In this document: in pieces, positions 24,826-37,301 of the stretch | Position numbering within the stretch: the stretch's first letter is position 1 | Layout of the letters: each line of letters begins with the position of its first letter | Origin: Taeniopygia guttata | Taxonomy: Eukaryota; Chordata; Aves; Passeriformes; Estrildidae | Reading direction: 5' to 3' | DNA: 64,000 bases | Assembly (NCBI RefSeq): GCF_048771995.1 | Contig: NC_133050.1 | Location: 2,058,501-2,122,500 of the forward strand | Position numbers and translations under genes: made by a program | Notes under the pieces: generated by a model | Databases searched by the model: none | Told to the model about the DNA's origin: nothing | Seen by the model: only the letters and a program-made list of their open reading frames with translations

Positions 24826-25290
24826 GAGACCAGGGGCTGTGTGACATCACAGAGACCTGTGTAACATCACAGGGGCTGTGTGACATCACAGAGACATCCA
24901 CAATACATCACAGAGTGCTGTGTGACAGCACACGGGCTATGTGACATCACAGAGATGTCTGTGTGACATCACGGAGGGCTGTGTGATGTCACAGAGATCT
25001 CAGTGTGACATCACAGAGAAGTGTGTGACATCACAGCGATGTCAGTGTGACATCACAGAGAGCTCTGTGACATCACAAACAGCTGTGTGACCTCATAGGG
25101 TCAGTGTGACATCACAGTGATGTCCGAGTGAAATCACAGAGATGTCTGTGTGACATCACAGACATGTCAGTGTGACATCACAAAGAGCTGTGTGACATCA
25201 CAGAGATGTCCATGTGATATCACAGAGAGCTGTGTTACATCACAGAGATGTCCGTGTGACATCACAGAGGGCTGTATGATCTTGCACCTT
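24826..25290 (+). repeat. TGTGACATCACAGAG minisatellite, about 21 units
   Basis: Tandem units of 19-24 bp, most carrying GTGTGACATCACAGAG followed by ATGTCx, AGCT or GGGCT. Each unit contains TGACATCA, one base from the cAMP-response element TGACGTCA; most copies lack the CpG. The array separates the two copies of the MROH last exon, and the proximal exon's open frame runs into it. Confidence 0.92.
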
Positions 25291-25397
25291 CTGGAAGATG
25301 GAGTGTTGCCCACTCTGTATTGCCCGGAGCACATGCAATGTTTGAAGTGCCAGCTCTGACATGGCACTACTGACATCCTCTGTCGGGCATTCAAGGG
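25240..25397 (-). pseudogene. MROH last exon, proximal copy
   Basis: Acceptor CTCTCTTTCAG, then CCCTTGAATGCCC..., reading LECPTEDVSSAMSELALQTLHVLRA and ending in the repeat array at a stop at 25,240. Homologous to the distal copy at 24,571-24,797. Confidence 0.7.
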
Positions 25398-28300
25398 CTG
25401 AAAGAGAGAGGAACAGAGCCACGGTCAGATCCCGACTCTGCGGGGAGCCGAGGGGAGCCCCCCCTGCCAGGGCCATCCCAGCCGGCTCCTGCCATGGCCG
25501 GGAGGGATCAGGGACCAAGGGGATCAGCCCGAAGCTGCTGGCCACGCATGCCCCACGTGTCCCTGAAATCTCTGTGTGCTCTACCTAGGAGAGCAGAGCT
25601 CTCCGCAGCCGGGGCAGGGCTTGCAGCTCGCCCCGGCAGCCCCCGCTGGCAGCCCGCTGCCCTGTCTCACCATTGAGGATCAGCTGGAGCTTTTCCTGCT
25701 GTCCCCTCAAGCTCCTCCCGGCCGTCCCTGGGAACACAGAGCCTGTCAGGCCCAGCGGCACAGCTCCCTGCCAGCGGCGCTGCCAGCCCTGTGCCCACAC
25801 GCCCTCCTGGCCCGGCTCGTGGCTCACCCATGAACCTGACGGCGCCTCTCGCAGGGGCTCCTGTGGGCTCTGCAGGTAGGGCAGGGCCCGGCGCAGGTGC
25901 TCGGCCACGCTGCTGCTGTCCTCTGCCAGCTGCAGAGAGCCAGGAGGGTGCAGTTGGTGCAGGCTCAGCCCCTTGGCTGCAGCCCTGGGCAGAGGAGCAG
26001 CTGCCAGCCACACGCCCTGAGCAGCGCGGTCAGGGGTTTCTCCAGGCTGAGCCTGGGGCTCGCAGGCTGGTCTTACCAGGTCCCCGCTGAACCCCCAGGT
26101 CTGATCCACCTACAGCATCTGTTGGAGAGCCTTCCTGTGCAGGAATCTGGCTGAACAACGCAGCGTTTCCTGAGAAGCCTGGAGAGCAGCAGAGACGCGG
26201 AGATGGCCCCACAGCCCAGGGTGCAGGACCCGTCCCTGTGCCAGGGCCTGGAGGAGGCTGCAGCCTGCCAGGTGCCAGGGCAGGAGGCAGCCCAGCCCCA
26301 GCCAGGGGAACAGCAGCAGCTGCCGAGTCCTCACCTCTGCCACTCGCTGGTTCTCATCATGGCAGTGGAAGGAGAGTGACAGCAGGCTCTGGTGCACGTG
26401 TGACTTCAGGGCATTTTTATCCTCTTCTGGAAAAAAATCCAGCATCTCTCAGAAGACAAACATGGAGCACAACTGCACCTGGCTATCCTCCTGCATGAAA
26501 GGAAGGAAGAAAGACCTCAGCGTCAGCTGCTTCAGGCCCACCTGGGCACAGCCTGTAAGTGCACAGGGCACAAAGTGTGTGGGTAGCACCCGTTGGCCGT
26601 GGCTGGAGGCGCAGAGCCTTACGTTGTCAAAGAGTGGCAGGAGCGCCTCAGCCAGCTGCAGGGCGAGGGCGCTGGTTACTGGGGCACCATTGCAGAGAAA
26701 TAAACCCCTGAGGAGAACCGTGGTCACCCTGAGCATGACACTGTCATTTTCCTGCCGGAGCTCCACGAGCCTTTCATGCAGGCTCCACATCCTTCTGGCC
26801 ATCTACTTGTGGAACACAAGTGTGTGAAACACCACCCTGCTGCCACAGGGCCCAGGGGCCAAAGGCCTGTGCCAAAGCACTCGGGCAGCTGCAGCAGGAG
26901 GCAGGAGAGCTGGCAGCAGCTGCCTCAGTGCCCCAAGGCCAGCCGAGCCCCAGGGACCGCCTTCCCCAGCCCCACGCTGGCAGCACGGCTTCAGCCCCTG
27001 CGCTCTTCTCACCGAGGCACTGGTGGTGCCGAGCACCACGAGGCCTCTGAGTGCCAAGCGACGCCTCCCCCTACACTCGCTCTGCAGGTTCTTTGACAAT
27101 AACTCCAGGACGCTGTCACGGCATTCACTCAGGTTCAGGCGCTCCAGGACCTGAAAGGCACAGGGCAGTGACAGGGGACCGGCCAGCAGGAGCCCAGAAC
27201 CGCACAGGGCCGGGCCCAGGCAGCAGCACAGGGCGCGGGCTCCGTCCCAGGCACTGCGGCCAAGAGAGGGCAGAGAGCCGGGAGGCAGCTCAGCGAGGCA
27301 GCGCTGGCCAACAGGCTCACCTCCACAAGGAACGCCAGGGCGGCCAAATCCCGGCATGGCGTGTCTTTGCTGAGCAGCCTGAGCAGCTGGAATTCAATCG
27401 CGGAACACACGGCTTCGGATGCGCGGCGCATTTCTCTGACAGGAGGAAATAGAAGCCAAACCACTGAGCCAGCGGGGGCAAACCTCTCCCAGGACTGCCT
27501 CACAGAGGTCTGGCCTTTCTCCACCACCCTGCAAGGGGCAGCTGAGCCCTCTGGGAGGTTGCTGCTCTTGGGCACGCTCCTCTCCCAGCCTTTTGCAGCC
27601 TCCTTGGCCGTCCCTCGGTGACAAGGCCTTCTGGCCCACGGCCACGGGGACTGTGTGGGGCACCTCGGGCACAGGGCACACATGCCAGGGACAGCTGGGG
27701 AGCAGGGGGTCTCACCTCGCCAGCACACCCACAGCACAGTGGTGGGTGTCAGCACAGAGCAGCATGTCCCAGCCACGCTTGTCTTCCATGGCCACCACCA
27801 CATCCTCATAGTGCAGTCGGCAGAGCAGGGCCTTCAGTGTCCGCTCTGCAAAGCTGTGCACAGAGCAAAGCCCAGGTCACGCTGGGAGCACTGGCTCCTG
27901 CCCAGGGATTGGGCAAGGACAGGAGGACAGGCATGGAGCACCTGCTCGGGTTGGAGGCAAGGCCGTGTTGCTGCTGACATCCCTCCCAGAAGGTATCGAC
28001 CTCCTCTGGCATATCCAGAGTGCTGAAGAGCACTTGGAAGAGCAGATGGACAAACAGGCAGGGGAAATACACGGTCACCATCTGTGGGACACAGGGCAGC
28101 TGGAGGATCTTCCACATCACCACAGTTGCCTGCAAAGGACAAAGCCCCTCGAGACAGCGCTTAGTGCCGAGGTGTCCGTGTGGCAGGGCCCAGTACGGGA
28201 GGGAGAGGCCGGAGAGACGCAGGGGGAGCACCGGGCCTGGTGGCCCTGAAGCTGTCCCAAGGCAGGGTTTCAGCCCAGCACCTGAGGCAGGGAGACGCCG

Positions 28301-29650
28301 TGAGGGAGGGAGGATGGAGAGCTGCTGGAGGGGTGGCCTTGGGGCCAGCAAAGGCAGAAACTCACAGCCAGGGCAAGGACAGCCATGTGGTCCCCATCGG
28401 AGGTGCACGTGCTGTGCTCTGGCCAGCTCCCCAGCACATCAAGGAGTACGAGCATGGCCGGCTCTGCAGTCCTGGGTGAGCACATGATGCTCTTCCACAT
28501 GGCCAAAGCAGCTCTGTGGGGTCAGAGCTCTGTCTCAGAGGGGTCTGGGACAAAGCAGCATGGCCTGGGTGGCAGCGGGGAGCTGAGCTGCTCTGCCAGC
28601 CCTGCCTCTGCCCACTGCCCCTCACTGGCAGCACGCAGGCAGCCCAGCCCTGTGGGGACTGGCCCCTGAGGGGCAGGGGGGAAGCATGGCAGCACGCTGG
28701 GGGGCTGGCAGGGGCCAGGGCTGGCAAAGGGAGCAGCCAGAGGGCCCTGGAATTCTCTGTTTGTCAGACACCTGGGACAGGCTGTACAGGGTGAAGGGCT
28801 GCTGAGCCTTGTGGACACGTGGGCCCCGTACCTGTCACACACTGGGGCCACACGCAGGAGAGCCATCACCACGTCACAGGGCTGTGCCTCTGACAGATCC
28901 AGAAGGGGCCTGTACAGATTGTACTCAGGAAACTCATTGGCCACGAGGATGTACCTCACCATGGCAGGCAGCTGGAGAAGGCAGGGGAGACTTGGAAAGC
29001 TGCCAGAGGAAGGAATGTGCCCAGCTGCCCCAGAGAAGTGCTTCCCTTGCCACCACACTGCCATGGCCTCAAAGGCTTCCAGGGAGCAGCAGGCGTGGCT
29101 TGGGAGGCCAAGCAATTGCTTGGAGGAGAAAAGCCAGGCCACAGGCTGCTTACTTGCTTTGGGCTGGAAGGACCCTCCTCCACAAGCATATCCAGCAGGG
29201 CAGCACTGGTCTTGGTTTTGAAGATGGGAGAGTACGCTCTGACCACAGTGCCAATGACGCTGCTCTCTTCCTCCCGAATCCTCTTCATGAATTTGCAAAC
29301 CATCTGTAGCAGAAGGGCAAGAAGCCCGGGATGTTGCATGGAGTGCTCCGAGCACAGTGCTGGGCTGAGCAGTGCCAGCAGGCCCAGCCCAGGTGGGGAT
29401 GGCTGCAGGTACCTGCGCTGTTCTGCGGAAGCGGCCACGGGTGCGTTCCTGCTCTCGTGTGCGCTGCACGGCTGCACCTGGCAAAGAGCGAGCGCAGCCC
29501 GAGCTGAGGGGCTGCGGGAGAGGCCGGAGAACACAGCCCAGCCCTGCGCTGCCCAGGCAGGGACAGCCCCGCGCCACCCCAGGGCATGGAGCACGGCTGT
29601 GGGGTGTCTGCCCGGCCCCTATTCCATCCTGTCCATGGGCATGGCCCCAG

Positions 29651-30060
29651 GGGATGGGATGGGATGGGATGGGATGGGATGGGATGGGATGGGATGGGAT
29701 GGGATGGGATGGGATGGGATGGGATGGGATGGGATGGGATGGGATGGGATGGGATGGGATGGGATGGGATGGGATGGGATGGGATGGGATGGGATGGGAT
29801 GGGATGGGATGGGATGGGATGGGATGGGATGGGATGGGATGGGATGGGATGGGATGGGATGGGATGGGATGGGATGGGATGGGATGGGATGGGATGGGAT
29901 GGGATGGGATGCGATGGGATGGGATGCGATGGGATGGGATGCGATGGGATGGGATGCGATGGGATGGGATGCGATGGGATGGGATGCGATGGGATGGGAT
30001 GCGATGGGATGCGATGGGATGCGATGGGATGCGATGGGATGGGATGGGATGGGATGCGAT
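29651..30060 (+). repeat. (GGGAT)n satellite-like array, 82 pentamers
   Basis: Fifty-two perfect GGGAT units (29,651-29,910) are followed by thirty units in which GCGAT is mixed in regularly. First comes a 15-bp pattern (GCGAT-GGGAT-GGGAT), then a 10-bp pattern (GCGAT-GGGAT) from about 30,001, then mixed units to 30,060. The plus strand is a continuous G3N2 series. It separates the MROH exons from the CCDC180 exons. Confidence 0.98.
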
Positions 30061-30113
30061 GGTACCAGCATAGAATCAACAGTGCACTAGCTAGTGTAGG
30101 AATCCTGAGGATA

Positions 30114-30181
30114 TTTAGAATAATGTTCTCATTCTCAGTTTGGACATTTAGAATAATGTTTTCATTCTCAATTTGGACATT
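30114..30181 (+). repeat. 34-bp tandem duplication
   Basis: TTTAGAATAATGTT(C/T)TCATTCTCA(G/A)TTTGGACA occurs twice in a row in AT-rich sequence just right of the GGGAT array. Confidence 0.85.
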
Positions 30182-31039
30182 TACACAGTGCTGGCAATAT
30201 TTATAGTTTTATACATTTATATTTTTATATATTTATATGCCAGCAAGAAACAGGCAGAGTTGACAACATTTTAAAAGGTTTTTGTTATGGCAACAAATTA
30301 ATGGAAACTGAAAAATTAATACTTAGGTACAAGTACTTACCTTAAAACCACAGGCTGAGAACACTGTGATGAAAGACAGATGAAAAAAAAAATTATGCAA
30401 AGGGTTTCTATAAGGGTAAAAGCTTGAAAAGAATGGTTGTGAACTGTTTTATACACTCCAGTTTCCCATAAAAGGATCTGTGTTCTTTGTAAGCAAACTA
30501 AGAAAAAAATTACTTTCTACTGATTCTCAGCAAAAAGACTTTTCCTATTTCTCCTTAATTTGGACAAGACTGCCTTCACCTTCAAATTTATTCTCTTGCT
30601 CACTTACCTGTGTAATGCTTAGTCCCTGTTCTGCATGCTCATTTTCTTCACTTTTATGAGGCATACTCTCCTCATCTTCTTCTTCCTCTGTTTCTTCCAT
30701 TTCCTGTGCCAAGATCACCTGTTTCTCTGTTAGCTTTTTTTCTCCAGCTGATTTTTGACAACTGTCCCCATCTTCTGGCACCAGCTGACAGAGGTGATCG
30801 TCCTGCTCTGCTCTGGGCTGGGACGTCCTTGCCTCGAGCCCTGGGGGTAATTTTGATTGCCACAATGTCAGAAAGACCTAAAGCTATTAGAGAAATGTCC
30901 AAAGGAGGGACACAGAGATAGTGAAGGGTCAGGAGGGGAAACCATACAAGAAGTGGCTGAAGGCATTTGGTTCTGCTGTAGGAGACTGAGGTCACACCTC
31001 ACTGGCGGCTGCAGCTCCTCTCAGGGGCAGTGAAGGGGC

Positions 31040-31320
31040 AGCTCTGATCTCTGTGACAGGGACAGGACTCGGGGAATGGCTGGAGCTGTGCCAGGGGAGG
31101 ATTAGTCTGGAGATTAGGAAAAGGTTCTTTCCTCAGAGGGTGGCCAGGTACTGCCCAGGCTCCCCAGGGAATGGGCACAGCCCCAAAGCTGCCAGAGTTC
31201 CAGGAGAGTTTGGACAATGCTCTCAGGGACACACAGGGTGAGATTGTTGGGGTGTCTGGGCAGGGCCAAGAGTTGGACTTTCACAATCCCTACTGGTCCC
31301 TTCCAACTCAGGATACTCTG
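31040..31320 (+). mobile_element. CR1 LINE 3' fragment
   Basis: Typical CR1 3' text: GATTAGGAAAAGGTTCTTTCCTCAGAGGGT...AGGCTCCCCAGGGAATGG...CCCTTCCAACTCAGGATA. Lies in a CCDC180 intron, antisense to the gene. Confidence 0.9.
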
Positions 31321-34300
31321 ATTTTCCTCTCTTTGCACGATGCTCTCAGCTTGCTGCTCCACCATATGTTCACCTTCTGAAGCCTCGACTACTTATTTAC
31401 AGTTAAAGCAGAGTTCTTCTGGTTACAATCCAAAGAAATACAGATTGAAAAACAACCAAGCAGAAATACCTGTTTGGACTGTTGAGGTATTATTTTGATC
31501 TTGAACTGTGGAGTCTATTGTGTCTTGCAAGTTCTAAAAGCAAAACAACAACAAAAAACACCCACCACAGCATTTTAAAATATAGATTTGCTTTCTTCTA
31601 AAAAATCCATATCCCTTCTCAAATTTATCTATTTCAGTAAGATAGGCTAGTCTTGAAAAGATCACTCACTATCTAAAGAACCTGTAACACTCAAATCAAT
31701 TGCTGAAAATCTGTTACCTTGTAGTTTTCTGTTCAAAAGCCAAGTGAATTTGCTAAAATTCTGTTTGTAACAAGGACAGAGTTAAAAGTGCGGGACTGAG
31801 AAATGTTTTGGTTTCCCTCTGCTCTCTCTACCAAAAGCACTTTATTCAATGGCTGAAACGGTACTTTATGTAATCTGAATTTCAAAGGTAAATTTTCTCT
31901 AAAGTGAAAAAGTAATACACCAGTAAGGTTTTAAACCAGAAGAAATTTTCTTTTTACCTGTTTGAAGATTTCCTTCACATTAAAATGCTGGCTGATGGAT
32001 ATACTATAAGAAATCAACTCCCACAAAATAGCTTTTGGATAAGCCATTACTTCATTCATTACAATCTGCTTGAATGTCTCATTCCTGTCAAATTGAAGAT
32101 CACTGTTTAAGAGATTAAAATATTAGAAATAAAATTAAGTGTGACTACAGTGCCCTTAAATATAATTTTTTTGATAAATCTCATAAAACCTTTAGGCTAA
32201 ACATTGTCATTGATCTGTTTATACTGAATACAATTACATCCTGGCTTGTTAGAGATTAGTTCATTACAAATAAATAAATGCACAAAAATTAAGAAATATT
32301 TCCAATAAAGCCTTTTACATCCTTCCTTTTGGATGGGGAACTGTTCAAACTCTGCTTACGTAAGAGAGGTCAAATTACTGTCTTTCTTGGTAGTTCTACA
32401 CTGTGCTCAGCTGTGACTGAGCCTTTCTGGTTTATTTTCATTTTACTTGAAAATAAAAACTAATGGTTCAAGCTGAGTCTAGATTCAAGAAAAATCAGTG
32501 TTTACACTTGTTTTCATTTACATTTGCTTTGTCTTCTAAACAAAGATAACTATGGGGAATTTAGGTATGTATTCAGATAGGCTACATTGTATTTTCACTT
32601 GGTCTTTGCCTCCGGCTTTTTAAAAATTGTATGAATGATTCTTAAGAGTATCAAACCACCACAATCCCACTATAAGGTGTGTAAGACTGCCCCTCATGTC
32701 CATATTGCTCTTCTAATGTGCCTCTGATCTAACAGGCAGAAAAGACCCCTGGGTGTGAGAACAGAGCTGCTTCCTCTCGGGTTTCACACCTGCTGCTAAA
32801 ATGTTTAGCAAAAAGAGCAGTATTGTACCAATTTTTATATGGTTTTTAAGGTTGCAAATGCCTAATCGCGAGAAGGATAACAGAGAGCTTACCAAAATTA
32901 AATACTTTGTCTACTTAAAGATCTTAATCCCTGCAACTTTGAATGAGATCAAGTCTGTGAGTGCAGACGTGATGGTGCAGACCAACTTTTGATTCCTGTG
33001 ATTCAAGAATCTGAACTACTTTTACCTTCTGAATAAGGCATGGATGTGATGGTATGCACAGGATGTGGTATGGTTTTTGAATTATAGCAGTCTTTCTTCA
33101 TCCCATTCCTAAACTGTGGGTATTATTTGCCTTAACCTTGTTCAATATGTGCATTATTTTATATTCTTACATCAAGTGAAACACTCTTTTTTCCATACCT
33201 TCACACAACAGCATAAACAAGGCCTAAGTAGTACAACCAATGTTAAAATATGCTTTACTTTTATACAAAATTCATACCTAGCTCTAATTTGATCTAGAGA
33301 AGAAAGGGCATTCTCCAAATATTCCTTCAGCTCTTCTTCACAGCTTGCCATTTTCATTTTTTCCAAAATTGTATCCAGATCATCTTTCATCACCTAAGGC
33401 CACATTAAAAAGCTAATAAAAACAGTTTAGTATATACTAAAATCTCCATAACTATTTAGGATTCAAGTAATTTGATTATGAAAGTATATTCCACACCAAG
33501 ACCTTAGCAAAACTTATCACCTGTGAAGATCTCCCTTGATAATGAACAGCTCTGACACAGCCACCCCAAGCTGGCTGTTGTAGCTATGAGAATTTGGCAT
33601 CCAACCGGACTCCATACCTGCACAAGATCTCATAATAGCAACTTACAGCCACTTTGTACAGAAAGCAGCAGTGATCTTTATCACTTTTGCCATATCAAGA
33701 ATAAGACAGGACTGTCCATTCAGTGTGAATCAAGCATTTAGCAAAAATGCACTTGATGGAATGAAACTTAAAAGTAGAAATTCCAATATAAAAGTCAGAC
33801 ATTTCTAGCAGTTGTTTTGAATTCCAGAGGGTTCTTTGTATTAAGAAGACTTTTTTTTACATTATGCCACATCATTGTTTTTATGTTTATACCTGTATTA
33901 TGTCATCCTGTTCCAATCTGTATCTATCTACTTTTTCCTCAAGTACATCTTCCTGCTGTGACAGTTTGAGTAGATGGACATCCCACAGACCCATGGCCTC
34001 CTGAACACAGCTGTACAAGCCTCGACAATGCTGCTCATGCCATTTAGCCATCTCCTTAAAATCGCTCTAAAGAAAAACATTCCAGTGAACAACTCATTTT
34101 TAAACTGCTGGAAGGTGAAAGGAATGAATAAGAGGATATGTAACATGGGAAAAGGCTGCATGGAACTATACAAATGGTGTTCAATATTGTGTCTTCTATA
34201 TGGTGACTAAAAAAAAATCCAAGTAAACTGGGTAAGAATGTGGATTTTTATTCTACAAGCTGAGAGTATCAAAACTTCTGTTTATTCTGACATGGCAAAG

Positions 34301-37275
34301 CACTGAATCATATTCTACAATTTATCTCTTTAGGAACAACTGCATGGTCATTTTTATGTATAGAATCACAACATTTGGGAGATCATTTAAATCTATTCCT
34401 CTGCCTTCAGACAGACTGGGCCATACGTCATTCATACCTAGCATATGTATTTCAGATATAAATGATAATAAAAATGCAATATATTACAAACAATAAACAT
34501 AGTAATTATGAACTCTTTCATGTGAAACTCTTCCACACCAAACCTTGTTTCTTTGTAGTGTTTAGTCACACTATGGAGCTCTTTCTAATGTGACATCAAT
34601 AGCCTACAATGTAGAAGGCATTGCAGATAGGAGCACAGAAATAACAGACTAATGCCAAGAAGATAAAAGCAAATGTAATTCACATACATCCATGTGCTCC
34701 AGTTCTTCTTCAAACCTGTGTTTTAGTTTCTCAGTCATCTGAAGCATGTTGGAATGTACAATTTCAACATCTTCTACTGTGCAAATGTTCTTATCCAACA
34801 GGGTCATCTAAATGAAAAGAATAGCAAATTATTGACATGCATGACTTTCAGAAAGCATGACTAAACTTAGTGTTTCTTCTCTTGTGATGGACAGAGAAAG
34901 ACTCAGCCTCCTATATCCCACATTTGTTTACTAAACACTACAATTCAACTGGATACAGAAGGAGAAACTGAGACAGAGAGCAAGACAGATTTGCCAAGAT
35001 AGATTTAGCACAAAGGCTGAAGGTCCTTACATTCTCCACATAAACACAGGACAGAACCCCCTTCATTACTGGCATTTGTTACAGCTTTTACACATTTCAA
35101 GTACAAATGCCAAACACTACTGTGAAACTAAATGGATGGTTACTTTTTGGAGTAAGACAGAGGTTAAAAACTAATTTCACTTGTTATCTCAGTGTTTGGT
35201 GGATCCTCAAACACATTTTACTGTAATGGCACACTGTACCACGGCTACCACACCCAAAACTGGGACACTCACCTTGCAGGTCTGCACTTTTTCCTGACAT
35301 TTGCCCTGCACCAGCTCATACTGGACACACAATTTCTCCACAAACTCTGCACTATGGGTGTCTGAATGGTATGGAACAGACCACAGTCAACATTCTGTAT
35401 TTCACAGTGCAGTGTGAAAAGGAAACATGACAAGAGGCCATGTGCTGAATCTCAGCAGAGGGAACAGATCCCAGCAGTGTCACACATCTGTGTGACACTA
35501 ACAACCAATCAAATAAGATGCTTTAATACACAGCCCTTTATAATCATGCTTAGAAGTAGCAAGTTATTTACAATTGCTACCAGCTTCTTTGCTACCATAC
35601 GGGCTACAAACATCACAACAAGACGTGCTCTGGAGCAAGAGAAGGCAGGCACACAGAGGGAAGGCACCCTACAGGACATAGACAAAGGAAGTACCTCCAG
35701 TATTTCTTCCCCTCTTCTTCTCCAAGAGTTAAAAAGGAGTATATTTTTGTATGATTGAAAACTGCTCCATGTCAAAATTAAACTTTTATTTCCCCAGATT
35801 AATTCTAACCAAGCCAGTTCCTGCTAGATGTGACCATGTACAAGTGTTTGTACCAGCCAAAGGAAAGTGATGTCACAGGCAGCTTCTTTGGGTCTTACTG
35901 CCAGCTCAAAGCAACTGAGAAGGCGGGATGGAACAAAGAATAGAGCAAACATGCACTTTCAAAGCAACTGTATGCCTCATCATTGCCCAGGAAAAAAGAA
36001 AGTATTGCTTGAATTCCAGACTGTTTGTATGATTTCCCAACTTACCTATACTTGTGTTTAAATTCTCCAGAGTTCTGTACCATTCATTTAAGTCAGATTT
36101 TGTATGTGTTGGAGGCAGCAAGGCACTATCAAAGTAGTAAACAAGAGTCAGGTATTCTAAAATACAAACCAGTCACGTGTATATAAAACTATTAAAAAAT
36201 ACAAAATTATGAATCAGAGCATCCATGCTACTGTGCTTTATTTTATTTACAGCCATCTTGCAATGAAAATCAACCAAAGAGACTGTTGTTGTTCAAGGCC
36301 AACTGTTTACTACCCAACAAGGAACTGTTATCTACCTTGCTCCCAACATCCACTGTAAAAAAACTCCCTGTAAATACAGTAATGCATTGCACCCAAAAAT
36401 GCTTTTTGTGTTCAGGATGGATATTCAAACACAGCAGTGTCAGATTTCTATCCATATTCCTCTCTGAATTTATTACACAAATTAAACCCCTTGGAGAAAA
36501 AACCACCAACTTCTAGTTCTCCACCCATCTTTGTCTGCCCAGTTCTACCAGTTTCAAATGTCAGTAATATTTACTTTTGCATTCCTGCATTTTTAGCCCA
36601 CAATCACCACTTCTTTAGTGTAGCTGGTGCAGTGAAAATCAAGAATGCTTTTCCATTAAAAAGAGCTGTAGAAAAATAGGGTTTGACCCTGTCTTACTGC
36701 TGAATTTAACAATCACACACTGACAGAAAGCAAAGTGCATTTTGTAGCCAAGCTCCTCACATTAACTCCAGCAAGAACTGTTTTCCTTTATACTATATCC
36801 TCTTCTGCCATACCCAATATGCTGCAAAACCCTCAGTCTCTGTTCACAAGTACAATTTGCTCCTTAATCATATTTTCCATTTCCTCAGCTGGGGGATTCT
36901 GTACTTCTTCACTTGCCATAAATACTCTGCAGGATGGAAAAACAGATATGTATAATGGAAACATGATATCAAACATGATATCATACATGATATGTATAAA
37001 GAAGAAATAACTTTTTTTAACTTGTGGTTTTATAGAAACCACAAGTGAACACTAGTCACTTTGTGTTATTCATTGTCCAAAATAAGATTGCAAAACTTCT
37101 GACCTGAAGCTCTGAATAACACAGTTCTTTTGGATGAGCTTCCAGTCCTTGACTCTCTCTTGCCACTTCAGTTGATGCAGTTTTTCTTTCTCAAGCTCCG
37201 ATTTCGTTAGATTAAAGAGCAGCTTGGCACTTGCCCTCTCATTACCCAGCAATGCTCTGTTTATATTCTGCATAT

Positions 37276-37301
37276 TAAAAAAAAAAAAAAAAAAAAAAAC
37301 T
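37276..37301 (+). repeat. Poly(A) run
   Basis: About 26 adenines just upstream of the exon at 37,104-37,267 in gene orientation (a T-run before the acceptor). Confidence 0.9.

Larger units (their letters stand above)
24571..29477 (-). pseudogene. Maestro heat-like repeat (MROH) family gene, C-terminal part, degenerate
   Basis: HEAT-repeat protein of the avian MROH expansion; function in birds unknown. Exons on the minus strand, 5' to 3': 29,413-29,477 (QRTREQERTRGRF); 29,154-29,303 (MVCKFMKRIREEE); 28,832-28,971 (VRYILVANEFPEYN); 28,366-28,513 (MWKSIMCSPRTAEPA); 27,942-28,129; 27,716-27,853; 27,321-27,435; 27,013-27,150 (SECRGRRRLALRGL); 26,623-26,802; 26,335-26,490 (FHCHDENQRVAE); 26,077-26,178; 25,828-25,929 (HLRRALPYLQSPQEPL); 25,671-25,727; then a last exon present twice. 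All borders are GT/AG. Three lesions: TGA at 26,449-26,451 where FVF-E-MLDFF needs an arginine (CGA to TGA); TAG at 26,110-26,112; and a 1-nt loss at about 25,840, because the 102-nt exon must be 103 nt to join the next in phase. The 5' half of the gene is absent: a GGGAT array lies 170 bp upstream of the first exon found. Confidence 0.88.

Noticed and set aside
28522-30079. Long minus-strand frames at the MROH 5' end
   Set aside because: They join exons, introns and satellite. Only the stretches bounded by GT/AG and matching the MROH family are kept.
29586-30206. Long GWDGM-repeat open frames on both strands
   Set aside because: They are the GGGAT/GCGAT array translated. A pentamer repeat without stop codons is open in all frames, and there is no start context, conservation or splice evidence.
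36735-37010. Plus-strand 91-codon frame over the CCDC180 exon
   Set aside because: It is the antisense shadow of the exon at 36,814-36,926 and its intron.
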